DNA of 64,000 nt from Juglans regia (Eukaryota; Streptophyta; Magnoliopsida; Fagales; Juglandaceae). Within the stretch, counting starts at the first letter, position 1. Every line of letters begins with the position of its first letter. Below the pieces are notes generated by a model. That model did no database searches, was not told the origin of the DNA, and saw nothing but the letters and a program-made list of their open reading frames with translations. The stretch covers positions 4,278,001-4,342,000 of the forward strand of contig NC_049916.1 in assembly GCF_001411555.2 (NCBI RefSeq), given 5' to 3'. The position numbers and the translations under genes were made by a program. Below, piece after piece: positions 11,660 to 22,904 of the stretch.

Positions 11660-12420
11660 GAACGTTTATTATTAAATATTTAATTATATTTATTTTTTAC
11701 ATTATATATATTAAGTAATAGTATACTATAGTATAATATAGACATATATATTATACTATAATTTAGTAATATATAATATCATATATATTATAGTATACTA
11801 AAGTATAAAGGAATTTGTAAGATCATATATATTAATAATCTATACTCTCATATATATATATAGTAATATATACTGTATATATATATATATATAGTATCAT
11901 ATATATTATAGTATAGTAAAGTATAGAGGAATTTGTAAGATCATATATATTAGTAATCTATATTCTCATATATATAGTAATATATACTATCATATATATT
12001 ATCATATATATTATAGTATAGTAAAGTATAAAGGAATATATAGTATGATATATATTAGTAAAGTATAAACTCATATATATAGTATTATATACTATCATAT
12101 ATATATATATAATCTGTTTTAAATGAAAATTACTATCATATATATATATATATGATAATATATATATATCTATATATGATAGTGTGTGTATATATATATA
12201 TTATAGTATCATATATATTATAGTATAGTAAAGTATAAAGGAATAAATATATATTATCATTTAATTATTATAGTATCATATATATTAGTAATATATACTA
12301 TCATATTATATATTAGTAATATATACTATAATATATTTTAATTATATTTACTATATATTTTTTAATTAACAGATACTAATTATAATATACTATAATATAT
12401 ACTTATAAAAATATTTACTA
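11660..12420. repeat. TA-rich tandem repeat (about 120-bp units)
   Basis: The sequence is almost entirely A and T. Blocks such as 'agtaaagtata(a/g)aggaat' followed by 'ttgtaagatcatatatatt' recur at about 11800, 11920 and 12020, and partly at 12230, so it is a degenerate tandem array. Long ATATAT runs could form hairpins. It lies between two motif clusters inside the CACTA element. Confidence 0.7.
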
Positions 12421-13229
12421 AATTTGAAACAAATACCATTCGAACTGTAAATAATACGGTTCGAACGGTAAGTCAAAACCGTTCGAATGTATAATATATT
12501 GTTCGAACGTTTCTATACACATAAGTTATCGGGGACGAAGACTTTTGAACACCGCCGTCCCCAATCGTTTTAAAACTGAGAATATATGTTAGAACGCCCT
12601 TCTTGCACCGCCATCACCGCCGTAATTACCACCCACATTGAAGCCTCTTCCTCTCAAGTATTGGTACACTCCTCAAAAGTTATTTTACTGTTTATTTTTA
12701 TCATTTTGTTGTTTTATTTGTTTTATTCTAGAAAAGTTGTATTCTTCATCAATAAACACTGTAGCACACCATAAATCCACCATCAAATGTTTAGAAATGA
12801 AGTATAGTATGTGATTTGTTGAAAAAACCCATGGAATTGATGGATTCCTAGAGTTTTCATGACCGCTGAGTTGACTCAGCCATGGCTAAGTTTCATAAGT
12901 TTTCATGACCACCATTTATTCGTTCGATCAATCTGAACCAAACACGATGGTGTCCATTCGAATACTATTGTATTCATTCGAATATTATTCTGTCTGTTTG
13001 AACACTATAGTATCCGTTTGAACATGTTCGAACGGTCTGAACCAATTAATTTATATTAACTTATTAATTTATTTTTATCACATTTTGTTGTTCTATTAAT
13101 TAATTTATTAAATTGCTATCAGTATATAGTTTTGTGAATATTTATTTATTACATTTTATCACTAATGTTGCATATATATTTTATTTTTTAAATTTCGGGT
13201 TGACAATAATGTCTTATAGAGGACGTAAA

Positions 13230-14479
13230 CATGGCAGATCAGGCAAACCTTCCATCCAAACAATTTGAGAGATGACTGTTTTACTAGAGCGGTAGATAAA
13301 ACTGTCTAATTTCGTAACTCTTATCTAGGAGGGTCATTCTCTGCAATCAGTCTTCAACGATCGTGGTTGGGCACCAATTCTAAATCAGAGAGAATAAGCA
13401 TGGGAGCTCGTGTTCTATATTAACATCATCGCTGAGTTTTATAAAGAGTTCGGTGGTGCCAGCCCAGATGATGGAGCAGCATACATGATCTCTATCCAAG
13501 GAGCTTCAGTTATATTTTCAACAAACAGACTCGCTGAATATCTCAGTATTCCTAGACTGCTTGATGCCTATCTGAACGTGCTGACTAGAAAGTCTGATCC
13601 TTCAGGTGATATGGAGATGGCTCAGCACGAGGGATCAGTTTACACAGATGAGCTCGATACCCTCGCTGATCATGAAGTGAGGGACTTGATTGTTGGTCCA
13701 AATGCTCTTCTGTATGATGGGACGAAATCCATCAAGCAGGCATATCTATCTTCCTTCTTCAAGATCATGAATCTGATAATCGTCAATAATATTGACCATC
13801 GGTAGCGCAAGATCGAGGTTAGCATGGATCGAGCGAAATTTATGAAACGGGTCACTCGTGACATTCTTATCGACCTCCTGGGGTATATATTCGATAGAAT
13901 TCGATCAAAGGTCCGGTACATTACGACAGATATAGTGTTATTCGGGGACTCTGATCACCCAATTTTTACTATATTCCAGGGTCGTGCCAGATATTGTCGA
14001 GCGTGCATGGGGGCCAATGGGACCGATCAACAGCACCACCCTGTCATAAAGCTCGAAACACTTGAGACTTCGTCTTCGTGGACTTGTTCTTGACCGGCCA
14101 GGTTGATATTCGGAAAGATGCACAGCCGGGAGATACTGGAGTATCGGCTGGTGAGGCATCCACACAGGTCGAGGTATCATGCACATCTACTCGCGAGGAT
14201 ATGGCTGACATACTACGTGCAGAGATCGACGAACACACATCAACGGTGATCAATGCAGTGAGTACGAATGTCTGTACTACCAAGTTTGATCATGAGTTGC
14301 ATACAGAGATTAATGCTAGAATCTCTGAGTTATGTACAAAGATTAATGCTAGCATCTCTGAGTTACATACAGAGATTCATGTCAATACTGCCACTCAGGT
14401 CACGCTCAATACTCGACTGACACAGATAAAGACACGCTTAGCTGCAGTCGAGAATGTGTGCAGAGAGCTGGGATCATAG
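13230..14479 (+). pseudogene. Plant transposon protein ORF with C-terminal coiled coil
   Basis: A reading frame with similarity in style to the 'putative plant transposon protein' domain runs from about 13230 (DRGWAPIL, then FYINIIAEFYKEF) to TAG at 14479. It is interrupted by stops near 13394 and at 13803, and by a frame shift near 14078. The last ~70 residues contain heptad-like repeats (HTEINARISEL, TKINASISEL), predicting a coiled coil suited to dimerisation. The same tail survives in the small CACTA element at 22622-22904. A TNPA-like DNA-binding role is my inference; the domain name is from memory. Confidence 0.6.
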
Positions 14480-14699
14480 TAGTTCCTAACTTTTATTTAT
14501 ATTTTTTTATTTTTGGTATGGACAATATCTGGTGTTTTATAATTATGAATTAAATCTTTTTTATCTTTTTTGGATTAATTATTGATTTATATTATGTGGT
14601 GTATGGATGATAAGTATAACAACTTAATTATTTTAACAAGAATAAAATAAAAATAAAATGATAAAAAATAATTTTAGAATATGTAAAGTAGCATTCCTC

Positions 14700-15065
14700 T
14701 AACAACCGTTCAAACATTTTATTTCACGTTCGAACATTTATTAACTTAGTAAAATGTTCGAACGGTAAGTCAATGTCCCGCCAAAATGTATTGACTTAAT
14801 CCGTCAATTTACTGTTCGATCATAAATAATATATGTTCGAACATTGTTTAACCTTAGAGTTCGAATTTTTTTGTATATTGTTCGAACGTTAAGTCAATGT
14901 CCCGCTAAATGTTTTTACTAAACAAGCCAAATTATCGTTCGACTGTATATAATTTTCGTCTAAATGTTCATTTATTACGTTCAAACGTTTTTTATGGATG
15001 TTTGAATAGTTATCTTATTAGGGACAAAAATTTTCGTCCCAAAATATTTCGTTCAAACGGTAAAC
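14700..15065. repeat. CACTA subterminal palindrome array (CGTTCGAACG)
   Basis: Exact and near copies of the 10-bp palindrome CGTTCGAACG (or its TTCGAAC core) occur every few dozen bases in the last ~450 bp before the right terminus. Similar clusters lie at 10925-11000, 11400-11660, 12430-12520 and 12910-13035. CACTA elements usually carry repeated subterminal sites bound by a TNPA-type protein; this array fits that role. Confidence 0.7.
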
Positions 15066-15183
15066 AACTTCTATCTTTTTTAGGAACGATATTTGAAATT
15101 AATCCCTACATCTCATGTTTTGGAACAATTTTCATTTTGTTCCAAACAAAGATCGTCTCAATAGCTCCTTGTTGTAGTGTACT

Positions 15184-15539
15184 CTCATCCTAATTTCATC
15201 CCACCATGTAAGATGTGGTATATTTATCATCATTAGATGATAGGAAAATTCTATACACCATATTACCATCCCACTATCATCCTATTATGTAAGATGTGGC
15301 ACATTTATCACCATTGGATGATTCTTTATTTATAGGATGATTCTTTATCATTTAATGATGATAAATGTGACACATCTTACATGGTGGGATGAAAATAGGG
15401 TAGAAGTATAGCATTACTCTTATCATCATTAGATGATATAAAGAATCATCCAATAAAAGTTCATCCAATGGTAATAAATGTACTACATCTTACATAATAT
15501 GATGAGAGTGAGATGGTAGTGTAGTGTATAGAATTTTCC
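15184..15539. mobile_element. Fold-back MITE region
   Basis: The segment 15243-15539 begins GGAAAATTCTATACAC and ends with the complementary GTGTATAGAATTTTCC, with arms matching for well over 30 bp. A second pair of arms (about 15186-15243 and 15343-15400, sharing TCATCCCACCATGTAAGATG) overlaps it, which suggests two related non-autonomous elements nested or recombined. No coding sequence. Confidence 0.65.
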
Positions 15540-16159
15540 AATTAATTAATTTGAGACATAACTCATCACCACATATATATATATGTATTTATATATATAT
15601 TTATATATATATATTTATATACACGTCCAATATTATATCATCATGTACAGGGAACCAAAAACATTAATTCATGTCTCTTTATGAATCCTCACATATATAG
15701 CTAGCTGCTACTAGCAGTAACGACGTTTGACAATATGATATTTCTCTGTCTAGTGCATCTCATTCTCTACAAGGTGGGATTCGACCAACTTGATCATGTA
15801 TTTCTCGTTGGAATCCAAGCATGAAAGCACCAACTTAATTCGATTCTCATAAACTAATTAGTTTGTCGCCCATATGTTTGTGCTTATTAATTTGGAACGT
15901 TAATTCATCAAGTAATGGTGAAAATCTCCTTTAGTGATCTATATATATAGATTATGTTTTCACCACAATACTAGGTTATTGTAATCTCTGGATTGCTCAA
16001 GATTATAGGTCGAATACAGCTACTTAGTGGCTAGAAATTAAGTTCTTTATGTTCTTTATAATAATGATTTCAAGTCGTTCTAATTATAAAATTGACTAGT
16101 CTTTTCAAGATATCTACAATAGTTAGGGATTATATATACATACATGCATACTGCATAGT

Positions 16160-16190
<31 letters not shown>

Positions 16191-17930
16191 AGCTGATCTT
16201 AGTTTTCTCTTCTTTTGGATGAGTACAAGTTTGGAAAATTACTACAGCCACGTCATCATGATCATGAACATGAGTGGTTCGTCGAGCGCAGTACTACTCA
16301 AAGCCAATATATATCTGATTTTATAGAAATTAAATATTAATGGTGCATCGATCCTGTCCATATTAATCTTCGCATGCATGTGGGTGCATGCAGCTAGCAT
16401 GCCTAGCTACTACGTACCGCAAAACGTACATCACATATGCAACCTCACATGCATCACGATAAAGCACTCAACCTAATTTCTAGTATTTGGTGGCCATTGA
16501 ATCGAATCCCCGCCCACTTCCCTCATTTCTAGTGTACGTACGTATACACTCTTCCCTCATGATCATGATCATGATCGATCTCTTTATATTAACCCGATTT
16601 ATTTTCTTTACAATGATTCCAAGAATAATAGGTTAATATTATCATTCCGATATAAATTTCATAATTAAACATGACTTTCTACAATTTAAGATAAAGATAG
16701 ACATATCGTGAAATCACCGCTTGTTCCAAAAATCTTATAAGCTCATGAAGGGAAGAGGTAGAGTTAATTATTTGTATTATATTCTTAAAATTTTCAATCA
16801 CGTGTGGATCAGACTCTTTTTTAATGAGTGTGACCAACACGTATAATATTTAATTAAATTGAGTTGAGTGTAGAGTCATATATAGTTTGAACTCAGTACA
16901 TCTGCTTTGATATCATGTGAAATCATTATTTGTTCCAAAAATTTAATTAAGCTGATAGGAGGAGATAGATTTAATTATTTATATTATATTCTTAACAACA
17001 ATCATCATTTAATATTTTGGAATCCTACATATGTTGTATCCATCTCTCTTAGAAAATATTTGACACAAAAATTTGTAGGAAATCATCATCCATAATATTC
17101 ATTCTAAATTTTATCATTTTTATTTACACTAATTGACGGGCGGCTCAATGGTAAGGCCATTGAGGCCATTGCCTAAGGCTCCCACCCTATGTAAGGTCCC
17201 TAAAAATACAAATATATTTTTTTAAATTTAAAAATAAAAATAAAAACCATTTCATTAAATAAAATTTTAAATAATTTTTATAGTTTTCAATATGTGCAAG
17301 GTCTCATAATACTAAATTTAACATTTAATACAATTAATTTTTTTTTATATAAGTAATACAATGAATGATTTATATTTTAAATAATTTTTTTAAGATCTTA
17401 CTAAATTGAGGTACAAAATCTGTATTGAGACCTCATTTTAAGTTGTTGTAAATATATATTCACAAAAATTGTATTTAAAGATTTTAAATAAAATCTCATT
17501 TTATTGTAAAGTTTGAAAATATTTAATATAATAATTTATATTTTATTATATTATAATTACGAATAACTCATTTAAATTTACCTTAGACCTCAATTTGTAT
17601 TGAGCCCCCTGCTAATTGATATGTTATAATTTAAAGTGATTTTTCATTGAAGTGGTTCTTAACGTAAGAAATCACTTAATTAAAAGAATTCCACGTCATT
17701 TGATATGATTGAAAATGACAAAATTAAAGATGAGAATAGTATTGATCCTTAGAATTATCATATCATGTGACGCTGGTTTTGTACAACAAAAGGAGGAAAG
17801 AAAGAAAAATAGTCGATGCATATAGTTAATGGATAAGGGAATTATCTGACAGACAGGAAATGCCTTGGAAAGGTATTCGAGCTGTGAATAATGGGAGTCC
17901 TGTCTTAATTTATTTTTACTTTCGCATGTC
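15540..17930. other. Intergenic DNA upstream of UMAMIT copy 2
   Basis: No gene is supported. Contents include AT microsatellites (about 15580-15620 and 16170-16190), ATGATC-rich stretches near 16555-16580, and an AT-rich segment (about 17125-17625) framed by GC-richer ends ('gacgggcggctcaatgg' and 'gagccccctgctaattg') that may be an old non-autonomous transposon. Confidence 0.5.
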
Positions 17931-17937
17931 TATATAA
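17931..17937 (+). promoter_or_regulatory. TATA box of UMAMIT copy 2
   Basis: TATATAA lies 96 bp upstream of the start codon at 18033. This would place transcription start near 17960-17970 and leave a 5' leader of roughly 65-70 nt containing a GA-rich run just before the ATG. Confidence 0.6.
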
Positions 17938-18032
17938 GCAGGCTCTCTCATTTTGTTGCTGACAGAGATATAAAGATCAGAGAAACGCGATTGTCTGTGT
18001 GAGAGAGAGACTGTGTATCAGACGTCAAAGAG

Positions 18033-18246
18033 ATGGAAGACAAAAGGGCAGTGGGTGTCATGTCTTGCCAAGCACTAAGAAAGGCGAAACCTTACTTGGC
18101 CATGGTCTCATTGCAGTTTGGATATGCAGGAATGTACATCATCTCCATGGTCTCTTTGAAGCGAGGCATGAGTCACTACGTCCTTGCAACTTACCGTCAC
18201 GTAGTTGCCACGATATTGATTGCTCCCTTGGCAGTTGTTTTTGAAA

Positions 18247-18284
<38 letters not shown>

Positions 18285-20900
18285 ATACACACACGCACGC
18301 ACTCTTGCAGTGCATCATCATCTTCCTCTGCAATATGTTGCTATATATAGAAATATAACCAATTAATTATATATGTTGTTTTCTTCTTTTTTTTACAGGA
18401 AAATACGACCAAAAATGACTCTGCCGATCTTCCTAAGAATTGTGGCGCTCGGTTTCTTGGAGTAATGCTCTTAAATACCTTGTTTATAAATATATATATA
18501 CGTATATGTATATGTATATGCGCGTGCATAAGAGTAATGTTACATATAGTCGTGGAATGCACAAATATTATATAGTCGCTTTGAAAAAGAGTAGAGTTTA
18601 TTATTAAAAAATTAATTTCTTTTCATATAGGTCTCATATTTATTTATTTTTTTTAAAATGATTGCACAGCACTTACACACTCACGATTATAAATATCATT
18701 TCTCTATACATAAATGCTTCTACATTCATGTCTTTGAGTATCTGTGATCGGTAGAACGTACTATACATGCTTAGTTTTTTGCCAAGTGATCGCACTAATT
18801 AGATTAACGCATATTCTTATTTTCTTATAAAGAATGCATATAAAAAAACCAACTTTTGATTGTTGCGAACACCAACTGGAATATTGATCGGATTAGCAAG
18901 AGATCAACCTTACACCTTTTTATATATATGATCTTTACTGATTACTGGCGACTGAACAATATTCTTTTATCTTACTCATGTAGGGAGGCCAAGAGAAAAT
19001 AGGAAGTGAAGTGCAGATCATATATATAATTAATCTTAGTTTATGTTTTCTTCTTTTCTTTTTCCTAGCTCCCTTCTTTATTTCTTTCCTTTTTGCCTTA
19101 GATATTGTTTTATTTAGAGAGAGATTCTGCCATTTCAAAGGCATCTCTATGGGACGTATTAATCTGCCATTTCAAAGGCATGCCATCACTTAACAATCGT
19201 AGCATTAATCTGCCATTTCTATGGGACGTTTGATTCCTTTTTTGGCAATGAAAGTCCACTGTTAGCCAGAAAACTAAGAGCCAGCAAAACATTTAAAGGC
19301 CTAGCCATTAATATTAATGCTGGTATATATGCCAATCTTTATAACCATGCAGGCCGGTGCTCGATCAGAACTTCTATTATCTGGGAATGAAGACCACCTC
19401 AGCAACATTTGCATCTGCCACTATCAATATGGTCCCCGCCATAACCTTCATAATGGCGATCATGTTCAGGTACAAAGCCGTTTAATTCAACTCATGTCTC
19501 ATTCACATGGTAAATGTAAAGTCACTTTTAGCGTTAAGAGCCAGCAACTGGCCTGCCGGGGACTCTACATGGGCCACAAAACATATATATGCAAAAGTAA
19601 AAGGCCAGGCGGGAAATTTTAATGGGAAAGAAACTGAAAAAACAAACCTCCATATATATGCATTTATCAATAATGATTGCAGACCGGGATATCAGCCTCA
19701 AAAACATGTCATGTAATCGATCATTTTGTCATTAATCAGGTTAGAGACCGTGAATTTCAAGAAGTTACATGGTGTAGCTAAGTTGGTGGGCACAGTAATC
19801 ACGGTCATGGGAACCATGGTCATGACTTTGTACAAAGGCCCAATCATCGATTTCATGAAGGGGAGAGGACATGAAAGCCACCACAAAACCAGCACTCAGT
19901 CCTCCGGGGATGATCAGCATTTGGTCACCGGCACCTTGATGCTCCTAGCCAGTTGCAGTAGCTGGGCCGGTTTCTTCATATTGCAAGTGCGTAAAGTAGC
20001 TAGTAAATCTTAGTGTTACATATTTGGAATCCATGATTTTGACATACATTTTTTTGGTGAAATTAATATTTGAGAATTGTGGTCCTTGTGATTCTCAGTC
20101 GTTTACCTTGAAGAAGTACCCGGCTGAGCTATCTCTCACAGCATGGATATGCTTAATGGGCATGGTGGAAGGTGCAATCGTGACGCTTGTGATGGAACGT
20201 GACCTCACTGTCTGGGCTATTGGCTGGGATTCTAGGCTCATTGCCCCTGTTTACTCTGTAAGCACCAATTAATTAAGTTTTAGCATAATTAACAAATATA
20301 CTAAAGACAACAAGCTAGTGGCAACGTTAATGCATGAATATTTCAAGTACACTACTAATTAATCAAGCCTGCGGACTTCTGTAATATATGTAGGGGGTAG
20401 TTTGCTCTGGAATCACATATTATGTACAAGGAGTTGTAAGCAGGGAACGAGGCCCAGTGTTCGTCACGACTTTCAGTCCACTGTGCATGATCATCACTGC
20501 CGTTCTAGGCCTCATCGTTTTAGCCGAGCAAATCCACCTTGGAAGGTATATATATATATACGCCCGTACATATATATGTGCGTGTGTGTGTGTCTTGATT
20601 TTCATTTGTTGATTAAAGACACGTAATACGTTTGTTGATGTGCTGTTCTACAGTTTAATTGGAGCCATTGTCATAGTACTGGGGCTTTACACAGTGGTGT
20701 GGGGTAAAAGCAAAGATATTCTACCAAACTCAAAAGCTATCGTAGCCGATGAGAAAGGAACCTCCCAGGAGTTGCCAATCACAGTCGACATAACCAGTGC
20801 TAATAGATCATCATCAATCGCCAGTATTGATCACATCAACAAAGATGTAGTTGCCGGGGTGTCAAAGATTCCAGCAGCATTAACAGTCCCCCATCACTAG
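18033..20900 (+). CDS. WAT1/UMAMIT-family transporter, copy 2 (complete)
   Basis: This is a 399-aa plasma-membrane or endomembrane transporter of the plant drug/metabolite exporter superfamily. Exons: 18033-18247, 18399-18461, 19353-19469, 19740-19986, 20099-20257, 20394-20545 and 20654-20900; the frame is continuous. Two EamA repeats (about residues 16-150 and 195-345) would give ten membrane segments. Motifs include QFGYAGMYIIS, HYVLATYRH, FLEPVLDQNFYYLG, SSWAGFFILQ and LAEQIHLG. The tail is hydrophilic and Ser-rich. Six introns are GT-AG; intron 1 appears to start with GC (18248), directly inside a CT repeat. The family members I recall as closest are Arabidopsis UMAMIT18/19. The substrate is not deducible from sequence. 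The neighbour downstream, a glutathione-degrading cyclotransferase, is conserved in position but need not be functionally linked. Confidence 0.95.
18249..18280. repeat. (CT)16 microsatellite at the intron 1 donor
   Basis: Sixteen CT repeats begin one base inside intron 1 of UMAMIT copy 2. The exon end AG followed by GCTCTC makes an apparent GC-type splice donor. Confidence 0.9.
18532..18718. mobile_element. MITE, AGTAATGTTA family, in UMAMIT copy 2 intron 2
   Basis: The insertion is bounded by CATAA on each side (18527-18531 and 18719-18723) and is absent from copy 1, where 'tgcataaatgcttc' is continuous. The ends are imperfect inverted repeats: GAGTAATGTTACATATAGTC against the complement of GATTATAAATATCATTTCTC. 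Confidence 0.7.
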
Positions 20901-21776
20901 GGACGTTCTCTTTAATTCGAGAGATTAATCTTTAATTATTTACAAATCATGATGACTCTTTCTGATCTTCGTCTCCAAGTACTAGGACTCGTGCATGCAT
21001 GTATATTGCGCGCGCGCGCTTTCAATATATATGTATGTTTTGTATTTTGAAGTTCGTCGAGATCGATTATATATAAATTACGATCGATGTGAGACATGAA
21101 AATAAGCGATTATATATAACTATTAATATATATGATATAAATGTACCCTAAGGTTTGGATACTCCATTTTCCTTTTATCCTACTAATTTTGTTATATATA
21201 CTTTGGGTTAGTACTAATATTCGTAAAACTTGTGCCTTACACACGCACGAAAGATGATGAATCTAGAATAATATATGTATGGAGATCAAGAATATTGGAT
21301 ATTTTGAATAATATATGTATGGAGATCAAGAATATTGGATATTTTGCATGTGTTGTTATGTTGGCATCTGATTTTATATATTCAATGAATAACATTCCAT
21401 ATTCTCAGATGCTTAAAACTTTTGTATATATATTATTGTTGGTTTTGGATATACATGCATATGACTGATCAGCAACGCAACGTCCAAATTGCTGAGAAAT
21501 TCCATCACTTGGGTAGCGGCCTGCAGGAAGCTGGCTATAGCCAGCTTCCTGCAGGCGGGACGTACTGGCGGTAGCTAGCATGCCTTCTGCATGGTTGTCC
21601 TCTAGCTAGCTAGCTAGCTAGATTGGGACGTACTGGCGGGACGATCTGTATTTAACTAATTATGGGTATCACACGAGCTCTTGGAAAATAGTCAACTAAT
21701 TAATTAATTTCAAGGCATGCTATCATGAGTTTGCAGTAGGGAATTGAATGTTATTATATATACGTATTCATGCCAA
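20901..21776. other. UMAMIT copy 2 3' region
   Basis: No coding region. It aligns with 5819-6690. It contains a GCGCGCGCGCGC tract at about 21007-21019 matching the one in copy 1, a ~38-bp local direct repeat ('aataatatatgtatggagat' at about 21268 and 21306), a perfect 38-bp palindrome (listed separately) and a GCTA repeat near 21604. Confidence 0.65.
21519..21556. repeat. Perfect 38-bp palindrome
   Basis: Each 19-bp arm reads GCCTGCAGGAAGCTGGCTA with no spacer, so the whole segment equals its own reverse complement. Copy 1 has only the central part (GAAGCTGGCTATAGC) and then diverges. Confidence 0.95.
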
Positions 21777-22512
21777 CACTACAATAAAAAAGCTCTTTTA
21801 GGACCAAAATTTTTGTCATAAATTATGGTCATTTCATCTCAAAATATTTTTTAATACAAAAAAAAATTGGTCTCAAACTCATTCTAATTAACAACATTAT
21901 ATCAAAAGATATATTAAAGTGAAAATCACTATTTCATCTCAAAAAATATTTTTTTGGACAAAATTGAAGGAAACCGTTCGAATACGTTCGAACAGAAATT
22001 TCTTTTGTCACGATTGAAATTCGTTCCAGAATATCGTTCGAACGGTTACAATTTTACGTTCAAACAGGATTAATGTGTTTGAACAATTGCAAAATACTTG
22101 CGAATAAAAATAAATTATACACACGTTCGAACGATATTAATTTAACTTTCCGTTCGAACGTTAAAGGATCAAATCAAACAATATAAGCGTTCGAACAGTA
22201 TAAATTATGTTCGAACACTACGAAAATAAATAGCATTCGAACGTAATGTGATCGTTCGAACTCTACGAAAATAAATTACAATCCAACATTATGTGATCGT
22301 TCGAACGTTATGTGGTCGTTCAAACGATAACTATTTTATTTAAAGTCAATAATAAAAAATCAAATAAACATTTATAATATTTGAAAAAATATATTAAAAA
22401 CTGTTTAACACTCACAAAAGTTTTATAATAAGTACGAACTAAATAAATAACCGTGAGACTGGCATTGTTCGTATATAAATAAATAATTCCAAAATCTATA
22501 TGCAAAAAATCA

Positions 22513-22620
22513 TCAGTTGCTTGGAGGCCTGTATTGTTGCTTAAGCTGCTGCATTTGGAGTTGCATCTGTCTTCTGAACTCTTCTTGTTGTTCTTCATGT
22601 GTATGAGTATCGGTCGCTGG
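22513..22620 (-). pseudogene. 3' tail of the left CACTA gene (Gln-rich transposase C terminus)
   Basis: The minus strand encodes a short Gln-rich tail (EEQQEEFRRQM, then a QQLKQQY segment) ending in a stop at 22513-22515. Such tails are typical of plant En/Spm transposon proteins. The upstream part of the gene is deleted at about 22620. Confidence 0.6.
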
Positions 22621-22621
22621 G

Positions 22622-22904
22622 ACATCCAGACAGACCAAGGCATCAGTACACAGCGCTACTCATAAGGACATGGTCGAGATCGTGCGTGCAACGATCAACG
22701 AACAGACATCAGCGTTGATCGATGCAGTGCATATGGAGGTTCGTTCTGCTATGTCTGAGTTTCGTACAACTTGTACTATCTTCTAAGTTACGTACGAAGC
22801 TTGATGTCATGTCTGCAACTCAGGTCATCATCAGTACTCGACTGACATAGATAGAGGAACGCTTAGCTGTAGTCGAGGATGTGTGCAAAGAGTTAGGGTC
22901 TTAG
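22622..22904 (+). pseudogene. 3' tail of the right CACTA gene
   Basis: Homologous to the end of the ORF at 13230-14479: both share the 'cgatcaacgaa'-type start, 'actcgactgac' and an end encoding a V-E-(N/D)-V-C-(R/K)-E-L-G-S tail plus stop. Internal changes (including an in-frame stop) break the frame. This is a deletion remnant. Confidence 0.75.

Larger units (their letters stand above)
9258..15179. mobile_element. CACTA (En/Spm) transposon, left end deleted
   Basis: The right end reads TTGTTGTAGTG (ends at 15179), the inverse of a CACTACAACAA terminus. Inside lie a minus-strand TNP2-type transposase fragment (9271-10167), AT-rich filler, arrays of the palindrome CGTTCGAACG and a plus-strand transposon protein pseudogene (13230-14479). 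No CACTA terminus is visible at the left. Transposase homology stops at the junction with the cyclotransferase relic, so one deletion probably removed both the element's left end and exons 2-8 of that gene. The complete 1.87-kb relative at 21777-23650 confirms the family and its right half. The interior could include nested older elements. Confidence 0.75.

Noticed and set aside
18108..18302. Minus-strand frame rich in Arg-Glu repeats
   Set aside because: Antisense reading of UMAMIT exon 1 and its CT microsatellite.
22320..22643. Minus-strand 107-codon open frame in the small CACTA element
   Set aside because: A neighbouring frame on the same strand gives the Gln-rich transposase tail; this longer frame has no family features.
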